Shown here one piece after another: positions 22,461 to 34,292 of a stretch of 64,000 nt of DNA. This DNA is from Adiantum capillus-veneris (lineage: Eukaryota; Streptophyta; Polypodiopsida; Polypodiales; Pteridaceae). A program made the position numbers and the translations under genes. Within the stretch, counting starts at the first letter, position 1, and every line of letters begins with the position of its first letter. The stretch is from NCBI GenBank assembly GCA_014529385.2, contig CM043944.1:75511884-75575883 (forward strand), written 5' to 3'. The notes below the pieces were generated by a model. The model was not told the origin of the DNA. It ran no database searches and saw only the letters and a list, made by a program, of their open reading frames with translations.

Positions 22461-22648
22461 TCAACGAATTGTGGTGCAACACATTTTGATAAAAGATCAT
22501 TCTACATAATCAGTAACCAAAAATAGAAACAAAGAGGCAGAGACAAAGGAACAAGATATGAAGAGATTTGAATTTTGCATTATCTTCAAGGACTCCATTA
22601 CACAAGACTAAGAGGTGATTGATGCACTATCTTGTTTGTTCATTACAA

Positions 22649-22861
22649 TTATTCTTCTTTCTCCTTTATCGTTGGTGGTTTCTTGTCCTCGATCTTTGCA
22701 GTGCTGGTCTCCCCAGCCTTTGCCTTATGTTTTTCTTTGTTTTTTTTCTTCAGCTCCTTTCGAAGAGCTTTTGCCTCAACTAGCATTTTCTCGACCTCCT
22801 TCATTTCCGCCACCATCATATTTTGGGAAAGCTTCACCTTCCCTCTCTTCTTGTCCTCCAT
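22649..22861 (-). CDS. Small Lys/Glu-rich protein (70 aa), unknown
   Basis: Begins MEDKKRGKVK and is almost entirely charged: AEMKEVEKMLVEAKALRKEL looks like a helical coiled coil, followed by KKKNKEKHKAK and a C-terminal KPPTIKEKEE. A TATA box (CTATATAAAG, 22920-22911) lies ~50 bp upstream of the ATG, and the frame is intact. A basic coiled coil could bind nucleic acid, but no family is recognised. It shares a short intergenic region with a divergent plus-strand gene. Confidence 0.5.
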   Translation of the reverse strand: MEDKKRGKVKLSQNMMVAEMKEVEKMLVEAKALRKELKKKNKEKHKAKAGETSTAKIEDKKPPTIKEKEE

Positions 22862-22910
22862 ACCTGCATTGTGTAGATGTGAGCAAGTTCTGGAGTGTGC
22901 AATCAAGGTG

Positions 22911-23062
22911 CTTTATATAGCTACGGTGCTCACCCAACTAGGACACGTGCCATAGGGATGGTTGAGCTTGCCTCAGTCTTTGTGCTGCATTCATTGAACC
23001 ATTACTAATGAAATCATAAGGGTGGTTGTAATGACCTGGTTGAGTTTTTGATATGTATATAT
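22911..23062. promoter_or_regulatory. Divergent promoter region
   Basis: Two TATA boxes point away from each other ~135 bp apart: CTATATAAAG on the minus strand (22920-22911) for the small charged protein, and TATATATA on the plus strand (23055-23062) ~100 bp before the ATG at 23164. The arrangement suggests co-regulated neighbours. Confidence 0.5.
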
Positions 23063-23163
23063 AGAAGGACCATCAGTCCCCCCTTTGTACTCCCTAGTGT
23101 TAGCTAGTACCTTCCTACCTTTACCCTAACCAACAACCCAAGTTTTCTTACCTCTCTCCATAA

Positions 23164-24758
23164 ATGGCTCCCTTTCAGATTGAGATAGAGGAGGAGCTGC
23201 CTTGCTCTAACCAGGCACCCAAAGACAAGCTATACAATCTTCTCTATAGAATTGGGCTTCAATAGCGGGGGCAAGAATTCAAGACTGTTTTCAACCCTGC
23301 CTTCTCATTGCAAGAGTTTTGGCTTTTGCGTCACATTTCCTTGCAGAGTTTCATAAGACATACGAGAAACAAATGATCAGCGGCACATTTGAGTTTGAGG
23401 GTTATCGATATGTTCATATGAAGGATATCAGTTTTAATCATTTAAAGAAAGATGTTTTCTACAGGAGCAGCCTCAAGTTGCCACTGCAGTCTTACAAGAA
23501 TGACATTAGATGTCCCATACATAATCAAAAGTGTCGCATTGCAGAATAGTATGCTAGGTTCATACTCTTTTTGAATGTTAATCCGGATGATCATCGGGAC
23601 ACAACAGCGGAGGCCGAGAGCAATCACCGTTCCGTCACTCGTGAGGTGGTGCAACCATCAAGTGGTGCTTTGTGTGTTGCAGAAGGTGTTCAGTTTTCAG
23701 AGGGAGCTTTGCCAACAAATGTGCTCCCTACAGTCCCCATTGGTGATCATTATTATGTAATGCTTAATGACATCATGGAACTGTTTGACTTGAGAGAGGG
23801 CTAAGTACTGTCTTGCTATAGTTGTTCAAAATCTACAAGAGGATGACAATATAATCAACCCTGTTGATGACAAGTATTCTGTCATGGATGCTCATGTAAC
23901 ATGGAGTGAGTTTATTGAACCAAAAAGAGGCACTAGCAATGATATACAAGGATGCAACCAGATGTGTTGCGACACTTCCAATAGAGTCAAATTGCTCCAT
24001 CAACACCATTGATGCCTTCATCATCCTCTGCAAATGAGAGTACACTTCACTTATGGAATGCTGCATTACTCAAAGAAGATGAAAATTAGAAGGTATACTA
24101 CTGTGTAAATATTTTTTTGCTTTCCTGTACGAGAGTTTCATGTGTATATACCAACACTAATTGGCTTTTATTTCTCGTAGCTTGTAGTCTATGATGATAA
24201 TTTCATTCCTCATCCCCGTGGACGAGGTAAAGGAGACTTGAGAAATAATTTCTCCCTTGGTTAGTACTTGGATAATTTGAATGCTCCAAACTTCCTCTGC
24301 TTCCATTCTAGCTTCTCCAAGGACAAGGCTGAATTCCCTCTTTTTTTATTAAATACACTCTCAAGATATCTAGGAGGCGTAGCGATCAGGTGGAACACAG
24401 ACAAGGTGATGCTGCTAGATAAGCAAGCAGCGGTCTCAATTTTTGGTGTAGGGCCTAGCATGTATGGTGTGCAAAGTTGATACTTTAATTTGTTACATTC
24501 TATTTATGGTCTAGCTTCACATATCCACGTCAGTTGTGCCACAATATGGAAAACATGATCTGCTGAATAGTCATTCAACTTATAGAAGAGGCCCCCCAAG
24601 TTGAGGTATCTGAGGAGATCCAATTTCTCGACCTCAACGTGTTTGTGATGGATGCTAATGACAAAATGTGTCATTCAAAGAGAACAAGACACAAGGAAGA
24701 GGGTCCTTCAGATAAGGGAAAGAGGCCAAAATATTTTGTATCATTTCTAGATGACTAG
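23164..24758 (+). pseudogene. Unknown multi-exon gene, decayed
   Basis: Starts MAPFQIEIEEELPCSNQ at 23164. Recognisable stretches: 23319-23804 (HLKKDVFYRSSL..., one TAG at 23547), 23810-24000 after a frame change (DDKYSVMDAHVTWSEFIEPK), 24010-24088 (SSSSANESTLHLWNAALL), then an intron-like gap with donor AG|GTATAC (~24091) and acceptor TTCTCGTAG (24180). The last part has FIPHPRGRGKGDLRNNF, LGGVAIRWNTDKVMLLDKQA and a basic C-terminal end (KRTRHKEEGPSDKGKRPK) stopping at 24756. Stops at 23263 and elsewhere kill it. No family is recognised. Its position between transposon-like genes suggests an accessory gene of the same element. Confidence 0.45.
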
Positions 24759-24999
24759 AAATAAATAGAATGTATTTGTTTTATGCATTGAAGTTAGATT
24801 GATTATGTAACAGTGTCTTGCAATATAATTTTTTGTTGCAGCCATCATTCACATTATGAAAAGTTGAAATGATAGAGTATCAATGTCTTGCTGCATTTTT
24901 AATTTTGTTGCAACCATCATTCACAATATGAAAAGCTAAAATTACATCAATTCTTCTAGATACATTAAGTTTGGTGTTGGATCTTTCTATGGCTGAGAG

Positions 25000-27900
25000 T
25001 TATGGCATAATTTTCAACGGTGTTGTCCAAACCCTTCCCATGAGCTCTTTTTGTAGCCACCAATCCGCATGTTGTCTAGCCGCAGACGATAACTCCCATA
25101 TCTCCTTTCTTCGCAGTTTTTTGGCTAATCTCACTACATGGCCAATTTGACTTTGTTTGACTTGTTCCTTGTGATGTGACCTATGTATTAGTTTCCAATA
25201 CGCCCGTTGGTGTAGCTCCTCTAAGCTATTTGCTTTGTCCACATCACCTCCATGTGGAGTGGGGCTGAAATAACTAATATGAGTTTGGTAGTGGGCTTTT
25301 CCCATGCCCTGTGTAGACCAAACACTCAAGCTGCCATATTGCCTTGCAAACCAAGGCATGTGATTACAGATAATGTTCTGCACACAAAGCATGCATACAT
25401 TATAAGGATGAGTATTTGCAATTCAAAAGATTATCATGTCATCAAACCAATACCAGGTAGTTGAGTAATATGTTGATTTGTCCACGCACTTATGAATGTC
25501 TTGTGAAAGGTCTCCATAGCTTCTTGGAATTTTGTATAGTCGCCATCACTGTATGAGTTCAATTTGCAGAACTTGAATATTGCATCCAATGTTTTCCATA
25601 CCTTCGCTTTGCGAGTCCTTGTTGAAACCATTCTCTACATGGTCAACTACAACATTGTGCAGATTTTTCCACCAGCTGTATTGAAATGCTTGTCTTTCTT
25701 GTGCACTTTGGCTTTTGCATTGTCATCTAGTTGTGGGCACTAAAAGGAAGATTCGGGCTTTCACACCAACAATGGACAACTTCTTTGGAACATCCCGGCC
25801 ATTTTTTGATATCTTCTCATCCTATTCTATCTTAACATGTCCTCCATGCAAACCCATTTCTGAGAAGGCCGTCTCTAAAGCTGAGATTGCCCTTTGCTTC
25901 GTAGAGAGAGGTCGAGTGGTCCACGCAAAACAGATGTAGAGAAACATTAGTTTTTCTATTATTCTACAAAGTGCATGCATTGTGCATATGTGTACTCTAG
26001 ATAGTGGGATATCCAAAATGGGTCGAAAGTTAGGGTCGCGCAAATGCCTACGCAGAGCTCTTCTCCAAAATGGTTTGTCAAGGATGTGAATCCCTCCCAT
26101 GCAATACAAGCAAGGGCTTTTTCTTGTTGCTCCTTTGGAAACGTTGTACATGCATTTCAAGGTTTTTAGGTCTCCAACCATGTGCCACTCTACATTGTAG
26201 GATCCCATGCCCTCTACATCCAATTTTTTTCCATTTCTCTGTTCCCTTATTGCTTCTGGTATGTTTGTTTGATGAAAAACCAAATCCAATATATCGATGT
26301 TCTTAGTGGGCACTTGAAAGGATAATTTTGAAATTATTATAATACACATTCAAAAGCATTCAACTGAAACATAACGATAAATTTTCTTAAACATAACTTC
26401 TACGCACCTTGAATGTCACAAGAAGGAAAATATTGTGCTCAAATTGCACACTAAAGTTTCGAGGATCATCTGGTCCAATGCTTGCATCTAGAGCTCTATT
26501 CATAAGTGTGATTGTGACTTGCTCAACCTTTGTCTCCTTTACAAGCTCGCATTCATCTAGCTTGATGACAAACTTCAGGTTGTTGCACTCTTTAGGAGTA
26601 ACATCAAACAACTGCACAATGTATGATTGTAGCATGATCATATCGTAAAAAATATTGTTATAATTGCCATACACCATTTCTTCTCCTTTTGGCAATCTGT
26701 ATGTTGATTCAATGTGGAAAGGACTTCCTAGCTTTTGAAGCACCTCGCCATTGACTTCCCGTCTTGTTTTTTGAATAGAGAAAGGGTTTGGAAGTAGTGT
26801 GTGCTTGATGCGAAACTTTTTGACTTTTCTTTGCAGAGACCTGAGTAAGAGGAGGTAGAAATCAAAACCGTTTTGTAGTGGAACAACACTGCAAATGGGC
26901 CAAGGAGGTGGTTGTGCTGCGCTCCACTTCCTTGCCTGGGACAAGCAAAGATCTACGCAAGCATGTTAACAGTAAAAGATCTGAGAGTTTATGAATATAA
27001 ACTTAAGAAGGGTAGATGCACTCACATGATGGCTTGCACTCTTTTCTTGATTCCTCCCAAGCCAACTTTTCTTGATTCCTCCCAAGCCAACTTCCAAGTC
27101 CTCGATGTCTCTTAGTTTTTTTTCTCTTTGGTGAAGACCTAGCACTGTTTTTTTTCTTTGAGTTGTTGTGTAAGATCCTTTATGGTCTCCTTGCTGCCTT
27201 CAACCTACTGCCTTCAACCTGTCTAGCACATTGCACAACTTTCTAATGTAAGCGGACATTCTCGGCATTAGGAGATTCCGGGGGTCTTTTGGAGGGCCTT
27301 TTAGAAGAGAGAGGAAACAACGTTCCTCCAATGAAAGAAGAGCTTACATTACGTAGAAAAATAGATTGATAGTAAAAAAAATATAAAAAAGGTGTCAGTG
27401 GTCCTTGAAAACGGACACCTTTTCATTCAATGCGAATGTTTTTTTCATGAGGTAGGCGACGCTCATTTAATATGGCTTTCGTCATCATTGAAAGTTAAAA
27501 AATAAAAAACTATCAATTGGTGTTAAAATTTGAAGTTTTTGACACCGCCAGTGTGTCTGAAATGTACAAAAACCTTAGAAACGCTTATCTACTTGCCTCA
27601 ATCTGACACCCAGAGAGGGAGAAATCACCAAAAACCCCTAAAAAGGGGATTTTGGATCATGGAGTGCAAGGGACTGTTTGAAGAATTCTAGATGAACCTT
27701 TGTGCACCATGATCCACTTTTTTTTATTTTTTGCCTCACGGTGCATGGAGGGCCATTTGGAATTTTCCAGATGGACCCCCGCGCGTCGTGAGGCAAAATC
27801 TCCTTTTTAGGGATATTTTGACAATTTCTCCCTCTCTGGTTGTAAGATTGAGGCAAGTAGATAGACGTTATTTAAGTTTTTGGTCATTTTGGATGTATTG

Positions 27901-28475
27901 GCGGTATCAAAAACTTTAAATTCTAATAGTAACTAATAATTTTTGAGATTTTTTAAATTTCAATGATGACGAAAGCTATATTGAATGAGCGTCGTGTACT
28001 TCATGAAAATGACACACACATTGAATGAAAAAGTGACCGTTTTCAAGCATTTTTGAAAAGTTAAGTTCACTTTTCAAAGTGTTCAGTTTTCCTTTTGGAC
28101 GTACGCAAGAAGTGCAAGTATATTTTAAAGAGAAATAGAATTTCTTAGAAGGCCCTCCAAATGACCTCCGAAATCTCCTAATGTATATACAATATCTCTC
28201 TCTTGTTGCAGAACGTTATTTCTTGCAGTCAACTCTTTAGTGTAGCCATACATGCCATGGTGGCCATCTTCGACATAGTTCACTAAGGATGTAATATCCT
28301 TAAAAGGTGGAGTGGAATTTGTGATGGGATGTTTTGATTACATTCTGCTATCCAGCCAAAGGTCCACATTTTTCATGCCCTGTGATCTTAAGTTCTTCTT
28401 TGAAGCTTCAAAAAGCGTATGTTGTTTGTTTTTCTTGAAGAGGGGTTCATACTCTCGTGAGAGCTCTATGTGCAT
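25000..28475 (-). pseudogene. Transposase-like gene, multi-exon, interrupted by a MITE
   Basis: Exon 1 runs from ATG 28475 to ~27024 with the MITE at 27271-28178 in it. It encodes coiled-coil and basic sequence (KETIKDLTQQLKEKK, SPKRKKTKRHRGL). Later exons are 26931-26409, ~26306-25780, 25660-25440 and 25392-25000. Two motif sets resemble uncharacterised transposase-like proteins found in many eukaryotes: MVGDLKTLK...KSPCLYC, and GSLSVWSTQGMGKAHYQTHISYF followed by TPHGG. A conserved acidic site (IKLDECE) lies in the second exon. The superfamily is not assigned. Stops (e.g. in exon 1 near 28340) and a shift in an A8 run show decay. It is probably the mobility gene for the 18-28.5 kb cluster. 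Confidence 0.6.
27271..28178. mobile_element. 908-bp palindromic MITE with TA target duplication
   Basis: The two halves are imperfect inverted copies (~430-bp arms, centre near 27725). Ends are GGAGATTCCGGGGGTC and GACCTCCGAAATCTCC, flanked by TA (27269-27270, 28179-28180) as in Tc1/mariner-type insertions. Removing it and one TA restores an open minus-strand frame reading ...IVYTLMPRMSAYI... in the transposase-like exon. Each arm also contains its own hairpin (27651-27718 with GGATCATGG / CCATGATCC; 27735-27797 with GCCTCACGG / CGTGAGGC). It has no coding capacity. Confidence 0.85.
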
Positions 28476-28479
28476 GTGA

Positions 28480-30249
28480 TACACATCTCTCCTATTCCTT
28501 GTAGAAGTTTTTCATGGAGAAGCTACAAGTGTCAACTAAGACATGGATGATCAAAAATATGTGCAGAAGGAGATGGGGGCGATAGAAGAATGGCAATTTC
28601 AATATCTCACGATAAAAAAATGACAATTTGAATATTGCGCACGCGTGAGAGAACGTAGGAGGGAATGGGGGAGGAGAAGGAGGCAACGAAAGAGAGCTTA
28701 GTTTTCAAAAACGCAGAAGATTGAGATATTTGGCATGGAAATCAGTAGCCACCGCGCACAATGAAGTGTTATCATGACTGGAATACTTTTTGGGTTTTTT
28801 ATAAACGTACCTTCCATGAATGAGGTATCCAAATTTTAGAAAACATGTATGAAAAAGCATTAAAATGAAATTTCTATTACCTCTCTGACATGAAGTTTCT
28901 TACAAGGGCCAAATTTGAGTCGAAACTTTTCCTAATGCATGGATTTGAAGAATCTACTCGCAAGATATACCAAGGAAGGCTATTTTAGAGGAAAAGTGAT
29001 GTTTAAGCTCTATTATGTCAAAGATTAAAAGGCTATTCAAGTTCCATAATGAAACACAAGGAGATAAGTGTGTGTGTGTGTGTGCGCGTGCACGCATGCG
29101 CTAGGATACACATATATGCACAGAGGAGATTTTGGTGAAAAATGATTCAATATTTGAATTGAACATTTTAAAAGAAAGAAAGACAATAGAAAATAAATTA
29201 CAGTGTATAGACTATCGCTTGCATTATCCCAATGCCTTCCCTCTCCCAACATATTGAAGAAACATCGATCGAATTCTTTAAGTAGGATGGGAGTGCAATC
29301 GCATGGGTACATATTTCATCCACTCAACAATCTACATTGGTGTCAATGTGTAGCACGACATTGTTGTGATGATCTTTGGTCACCCAAGTGTGTGACTCTT
29401 GATGGAAACTCTATGGGCAAGAAAATATATACACTTGTGGTGTGCAAGGTACATGGTTTGTGATATTTTTGAGCATTATGGATGCTAAACTTAAGGATGC
29501 AAACGGGGAACGCAATGTAAGGGGCAAAAGAGAGGTAGGGGAGAGGGATGGAAAGAGGAGAGGGAGAGAGTTAGGGGAGAGGAGAGGAGAGAGAGAGGGA
29601 CAGGTAGGGGAGAGGAGAGGTAGGAGAGAAGTAGAGGAGAGGGAGAGAGAGTTATTTTTTAGGAGGGAAAATAAAATTCAAAAATTGGCCTTCTAGTGAG
29701 TGTAAGCCAAAAGAAAAGGTCATTTTTTATATACATATAGGTTGGGAGGAACTTTTAAGTAGAAAATATGTGAAAATGGGATTTTTTGAAAAAAAAAAGC
29801 ATTTTTTAGCATGGATTTATGCACGTTGTTTATGGTGTGGAATGGGAAAGGGATGAAAGTGGTAGTTAATGCCACAACACCTTTTTTTCTTCATTTTCAA
29901 AGAGCTAGAGAGAGAAGGGGACCTCTAGGAGAACGACAACCCACATGGCCCTAAAAGAAAGGCTAGAGAATCCTACTCAAAAGTAGCCTATTGAAGGTAT
30001 TTGTTTCCCAAAGTCTACACAAAAGTAGCCTTAATTAATCCCTTAAAATTAGGGATTCTTACAAAGCCAATGCAAAGTTCATATTTTTCCTAATGCCTCC
30101 TTTTTCCTTTTGCTTTTTAGAGAAGGTGGGGTAGGTAGTTTCTCTTCTTTAGCTTGGTACATAAGGACATGAAAAGATTGAGAAGGATCCTTAGTCAATT
30201 TGAACTTGGTGGATTCATTCTAAGCTGTCACCTGTTTGGATAGGCATTA
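28480..30249. other. Non-coding stretch with simple repeats
   Basis: Contains a short (GT)n at 29066-29090 and a purine-rich (GGGAGA)n-like tract at 29512-29660. No gene, RNA or element border is seen. The 5' boundary of the transposon cluster may lie in 28480-28800 but no terminal repeat was found. Confidence 0.4.
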
Positions 30250-30709
30250 ACATTCATTATTGGAGGGTTAGAGGGCTAGGAGTTAGGGATTGATTCCCCA
30301 TCACCGTCAGAAGAGGAAGTAGCATTTTTTTGAAGATTGGATCGGGGGGAGGCATCTCTTTATCCTTGTTGCCACCACTAGTGCTAGGATCTTTAGGTGC
30401 AAAGGCATGTTGGTGACCTATCTCCAAAGTGACATCCTCATTCTTGTCTCCCTCATGATCTAAGGGAATATCATAATAAAAGGCATAGAAAACATCAACC
30501 AAGAGGAGACTAAAGATGTCTTTATTTTTGTTAGGAGGGTTCTTTGAACCTTTGTTGTTTTTTACAGACTCTTTTTAGAGTGAGTGGCTGAAAATCCTCA
30601 TGTTTTGGCTGAGGGATTTCTTCATTGGTGTCATAGGGCTTGAGATCAGGACAATCCTTGTTGAAGTTGCCTTGTTTCCTACAATGAAAACATGCATTAG
30701 GGATATTTA
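30250..30709 (-). pseudogene. LINE ORF1, 3' part with zinc knuckle
   Basis: Minus-strand sequence just left of the fold-back encodes INIPNACFHCRKQGNFNKDC, a CCHC-type knuckle with Asn for the His. A Pro-rich acidic tail follows (30502-30257, with GHQHAFAPKDPSTSGGNKDK). The matching N-terminal part (DUF4283-like) lies at 56511-57200 on the same strand, so this is one ORF1 split by the insertions between them. Confidence 0.6.
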
Positions 30710-32159
30710 TGTCATAAAATTTAATATCTAACTAGACCAAATGTTTTTTTTCATATTAAACTAATCATTTGATGTGGGAGAATAAACGGGAACAAGAGTT
30801 AGAATATAGACATGTGCTTACGGATCTATCTCGCACGGGGCCAAAGTCAATGGGTCCAAATGAGACATGATCTGTCAAAGAGCAATGCTAGCTAATGGAG
30901 CTTGAAATACCTCAGGGTTAGCTTCATTAAATACCTCTAAAGGTTAGTTAAAAGTCCTTAGACCTAGGACCTTAGGTAAGCTAGTGTTGTGCTTGAGGTG
31001 GGAACCCGACCGGTGCTTGTGGTGCTTGTGGTGCTTGTTGACTAAGGTGCTTGAGGTGCTTAATGACTAAGGTGCTTGAGGTGTTCCAAATGACAACAAG
31101 GATCCCTACACATGGGGCGACAAACCCTACTTGTAGGAGTATGAGAGAGAACACACACACCCTCACTCAAAGCAATCCTAGTCTAAAGGGAAAACAAGGA
31201 CACATGTCATGTTCCTCTCCATGTTGCCCTCATAAGGTGCCTAAAGCATATTGGTTGATCCCTAGAGAGGTCCAATGATAATTTAGCTAATTAAATTAAT
31301 TGCTTATGAATTTGTCAAGTCCTCTCTCCCAAAGGGGAAAGGAGGACACTTGTCCTAAGGCTAGCATGGTTTCTTGATATACACTATGCATGTGATTGGC
31401 TAGGCTTGTAGGGGTCCAATCAGATGTAAGCATGAGCTACAAGGAGGGGCAACCAAATAAATCTAGGGGTGTGCTTAGGGGATATACTCTCTCTCACACA
31501 CACACACTCACATGATCATTCTCACTTGGTGAAAGTGAAAGAACTCCTTCTTCTTCTCTAAGCTTGTTGAGAAGTTGAGAGTCTACACTTACACTCTTGG
31601 CTATGGAGTGAAAATTCAGCCAAGAGCCATGATTCAATGCTTAAGCTTGCCATATTTATGAACTATTTCTTTCTCATATGAATGTTTCTTATTCCTCTTT
31701 CCTACCCTCGTTCCTTGCTAGCTCTCTCCACCTTTGAAGGTGTTTGAGGTCTTGGGACTGAGTCTGGGGATAAGTTAATGCTTTCATTTAGCTAAGTTAT
31801 GGGCATAATTTTTGTGCATGAATCTCTCTATCTTCATTGCAATCAAGGTCTTAACGAACACAAAATTTTTATTGTATCAAGTATATCTTTATGGGAAAAA
31901 TTATAATACAAAAGCCTTTTGAAGGAGGGACTGTCTCCACATAAATCTAGTCCTCAACTGTTGTGAGATTCTCTAATTATCTCTCTTGCAAAAGTATTGT
32001 TCATGCCAATTTAATTAAGTATAATGATTATGTTGCTATTGCTAATCAAGTTCACCCTCTATGTTCTCAAAGTAATCTCATAAAAATCCTCACTATAGTT
32101 CTCAATGTTCATAGGCCATTTCCATTACAATTTCTATAGGCAACTCTTTGAACATGAAG
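30710..32159. repeat. Fold-back element, left arm
   Basis: This ~1.45-kb arm pairs with 32160-33509 plus 56350-56510. The terminal repeat is TGTCATAAAATTTAATATCT here and AGATATTATATTTTATGACA at 56491-56510. The inner loop of ~42 bp lies at 32139-32180. Arms share, for example, AGACCTCAAACACCTTC (31747-31731 reversed) with GGCCTCAAACACCTTCGAAG (32582). A TGGTGCTT / AGGTGCTT minisatellite lies at 31012-31085. Confidence 0.75.
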
Positions 32160-33509
32160 AGATCTACCATTGAAATCTCTAATAGGAATTGTAATGAAAT
32201 GGCCTATGAACTTTGAGAATAGCGTAATTAAGAGAATCACAATGAGCATTTTTGTGAGATTACTTTGAGAACATAGAGGGTGAACTTAATTGATGGTAGC
32301 AACATACAGATAGTACTTAATTAACTTGGCATGAACAATACATTTGCAAGAGAGAGAGTATTAGAGAACATGAAAATAGTTGAGGATCGGATTTACTTGG
32401 AGCTGGCTGCCCCTTCAAAAGGCATTTTTATTATAGATTCTCCCATCAAGAGAGACTTGGTACAATACAATCTTTGTGTTCCTTGTGACCTTGGTGCTGC
32501 TATGAAGATGGAAAGCTCCATGCATCACGAGCATAACATAAACTTTGCAAAAAGAATTAACTATCCCAAGCCTCAGTCCCAAGGCCTCAAACACCTTCGA
32601 AGGTGGAGAGAGCTAGCGGGGAATGAGGGTAGGGAAGATGAAGAAGAATCATCCATAGGAGAAAGCAATACTTCCTCACTTATCATCACTCTTCTTGCTT
32701 AGCATGACATAATAGCATAGTAATGAAGATGAAGAAGATGGAAAGCTTAAGCATTGAAGCATGGCTCTTGGTTGGATTTTCATGCCATAGCCAAGCGTGT
32801 TGGTGTAGGCTCCCAACTGATCAACAAGCTTCGAGAAGGAGATGGAATTCTTATAATTTGCACTCCACATGATGAGAGAGAGAGTGTGTGTGTTTGTGGG
32901 AGAGTATACCCCCTCTCATGCTTGGTCCACCCCTCTCTCCCTCTCTTGTATTATTTAATTATATCATTTGGACATCTTTCCTCTTTTTTCTCTTTGAAAG
33001 AAAGAACTTAATTATATATATTTATGCATCTAAATTCTCATTGGACCCCTTTTAAATCCTATCCAATAGGGTTCAAGCACATCATGAGGGCCACATGTTG
33101 ACATGTGTCTTGTATGCTTCTTAAGTAATTTGGTTTTATCTTTGAATTGAACACTTCAGAACCTTAGTCATTTAGGCATAAAAATCACCTCAAGCTTTGG
33201 GCAAGGCTCCCACGAACACTTAGCAAGCCGACAAGCACCTCATGCATGGGTATGATTCCCACCTCAAGGTCAGCCCTAGCTTGCCTAAGGTCAAAGGACT
33301 TTTTAACACTAACTTTTGGAGGTCTTTAATGAAGCTAACCCTAAGGTCTTTTAAGATCCATTACATGCACATTGCTCTTTGGTAGACTACCTCCTTTTGG
33401 ACCCCTATTGAGAAGTAACCATCTCTCCTCTTGGTCCCTTGCTGAGGTAGATCTAGAAGCACTTATTGCACATTGCTCTTTGGTAGACCGTCTCCTTTTG
33501 GACCCTTAT
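32160..33509. repeat. Fold-back element, right arm (proximal part, cut by CACTA)
   Basis: Inverted copy of the left arm, diverged by many substitutions and small indels. The distal ~140 bp are a tandem duplication: the unit with GCTCTTTGGTAGAC and CTCCTTTTGGACCC occurs at ~33371 and ~33472. The CACTA element sits in the second unit. The remainder of the arm resumes at 56350. The open frames here (e.g. 32331-32702) have no homology and are not called. Confidence 0.7.
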
Positions 33510-34292
33510 CACTACAAGAGGTACTTTACATTAGCGACACTCCCAATGCAATGCTCAAAAGTTAAAATCCACGGTGGCGCTATGGGCATCGCTATTTTCT
33601 TTGTTGCATAGTGACGCCCATAGCGACGCCGATAGGGATAAAAAATAAACCAAGAGCACCAAAAACTCAGATCTCATATCTGAGTTTTGGCACTCTAGCA
33701 AAACAGGTAAACCCACGCTCTCCCCCTCTCTCTCTATCCCCCCTCCCCCCCCCCCCCCACTCAATACACACACACACACGAGGAGAGGAAGGAGAGCCAG
33801 GTATGATCCTTACCTCTCCTCTCTCTCATGTTCCCTTCCCCTCTTTCTACCTTCAAGACTATGGAAGAAAACTTAGAGTTAGTCGAACGGCAATTCTCTC
33901 TTCCTCTCTATGGATGCAACCTTAAGTTGGAAAGCTTTCAACAGCATGATACTCAGATTGGAGGCCACCATGTAATGTGCTAAGTAATCCCTCAAATAAG
34001 AATCTGCTAAGAAGAGAAGTTAAAATGTTGTGAATTGCTACAGCTAGAGAAGAAGCAAGGGGTTTTGCCCACTACATGCAATGTCCTGTAGACGTGGATG
34101 TGTAGATTTCTTGTACCCACAAATATAGGCATTGACCAATAAAGATGAGATTATAACCCGTGGTTTTGATATCTATACACCTCTAGACCGAGGTGTGCGG
34201 GAATTGGACATGACTAGAGAGTGTGAGGTAGTTTACAGTGTGAACACACACGCACACACACACACACGCACACACACACACACAGATAAAAC

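Noticed and set aside
22615-22955. Plus-strand frames of 101 and 107 codons
   Set aside because: They are antisense to the small Lys/Glu-rich gene, which has its own TATA box and start; Ser/Phe-rich content is what the reverse of a Lys/Glu-rich frame gives.
32331-32702. 123-codon frame in the fold-back right arm
   Set aside because: The paired left arm does not preserve it and no motif is recognisable.
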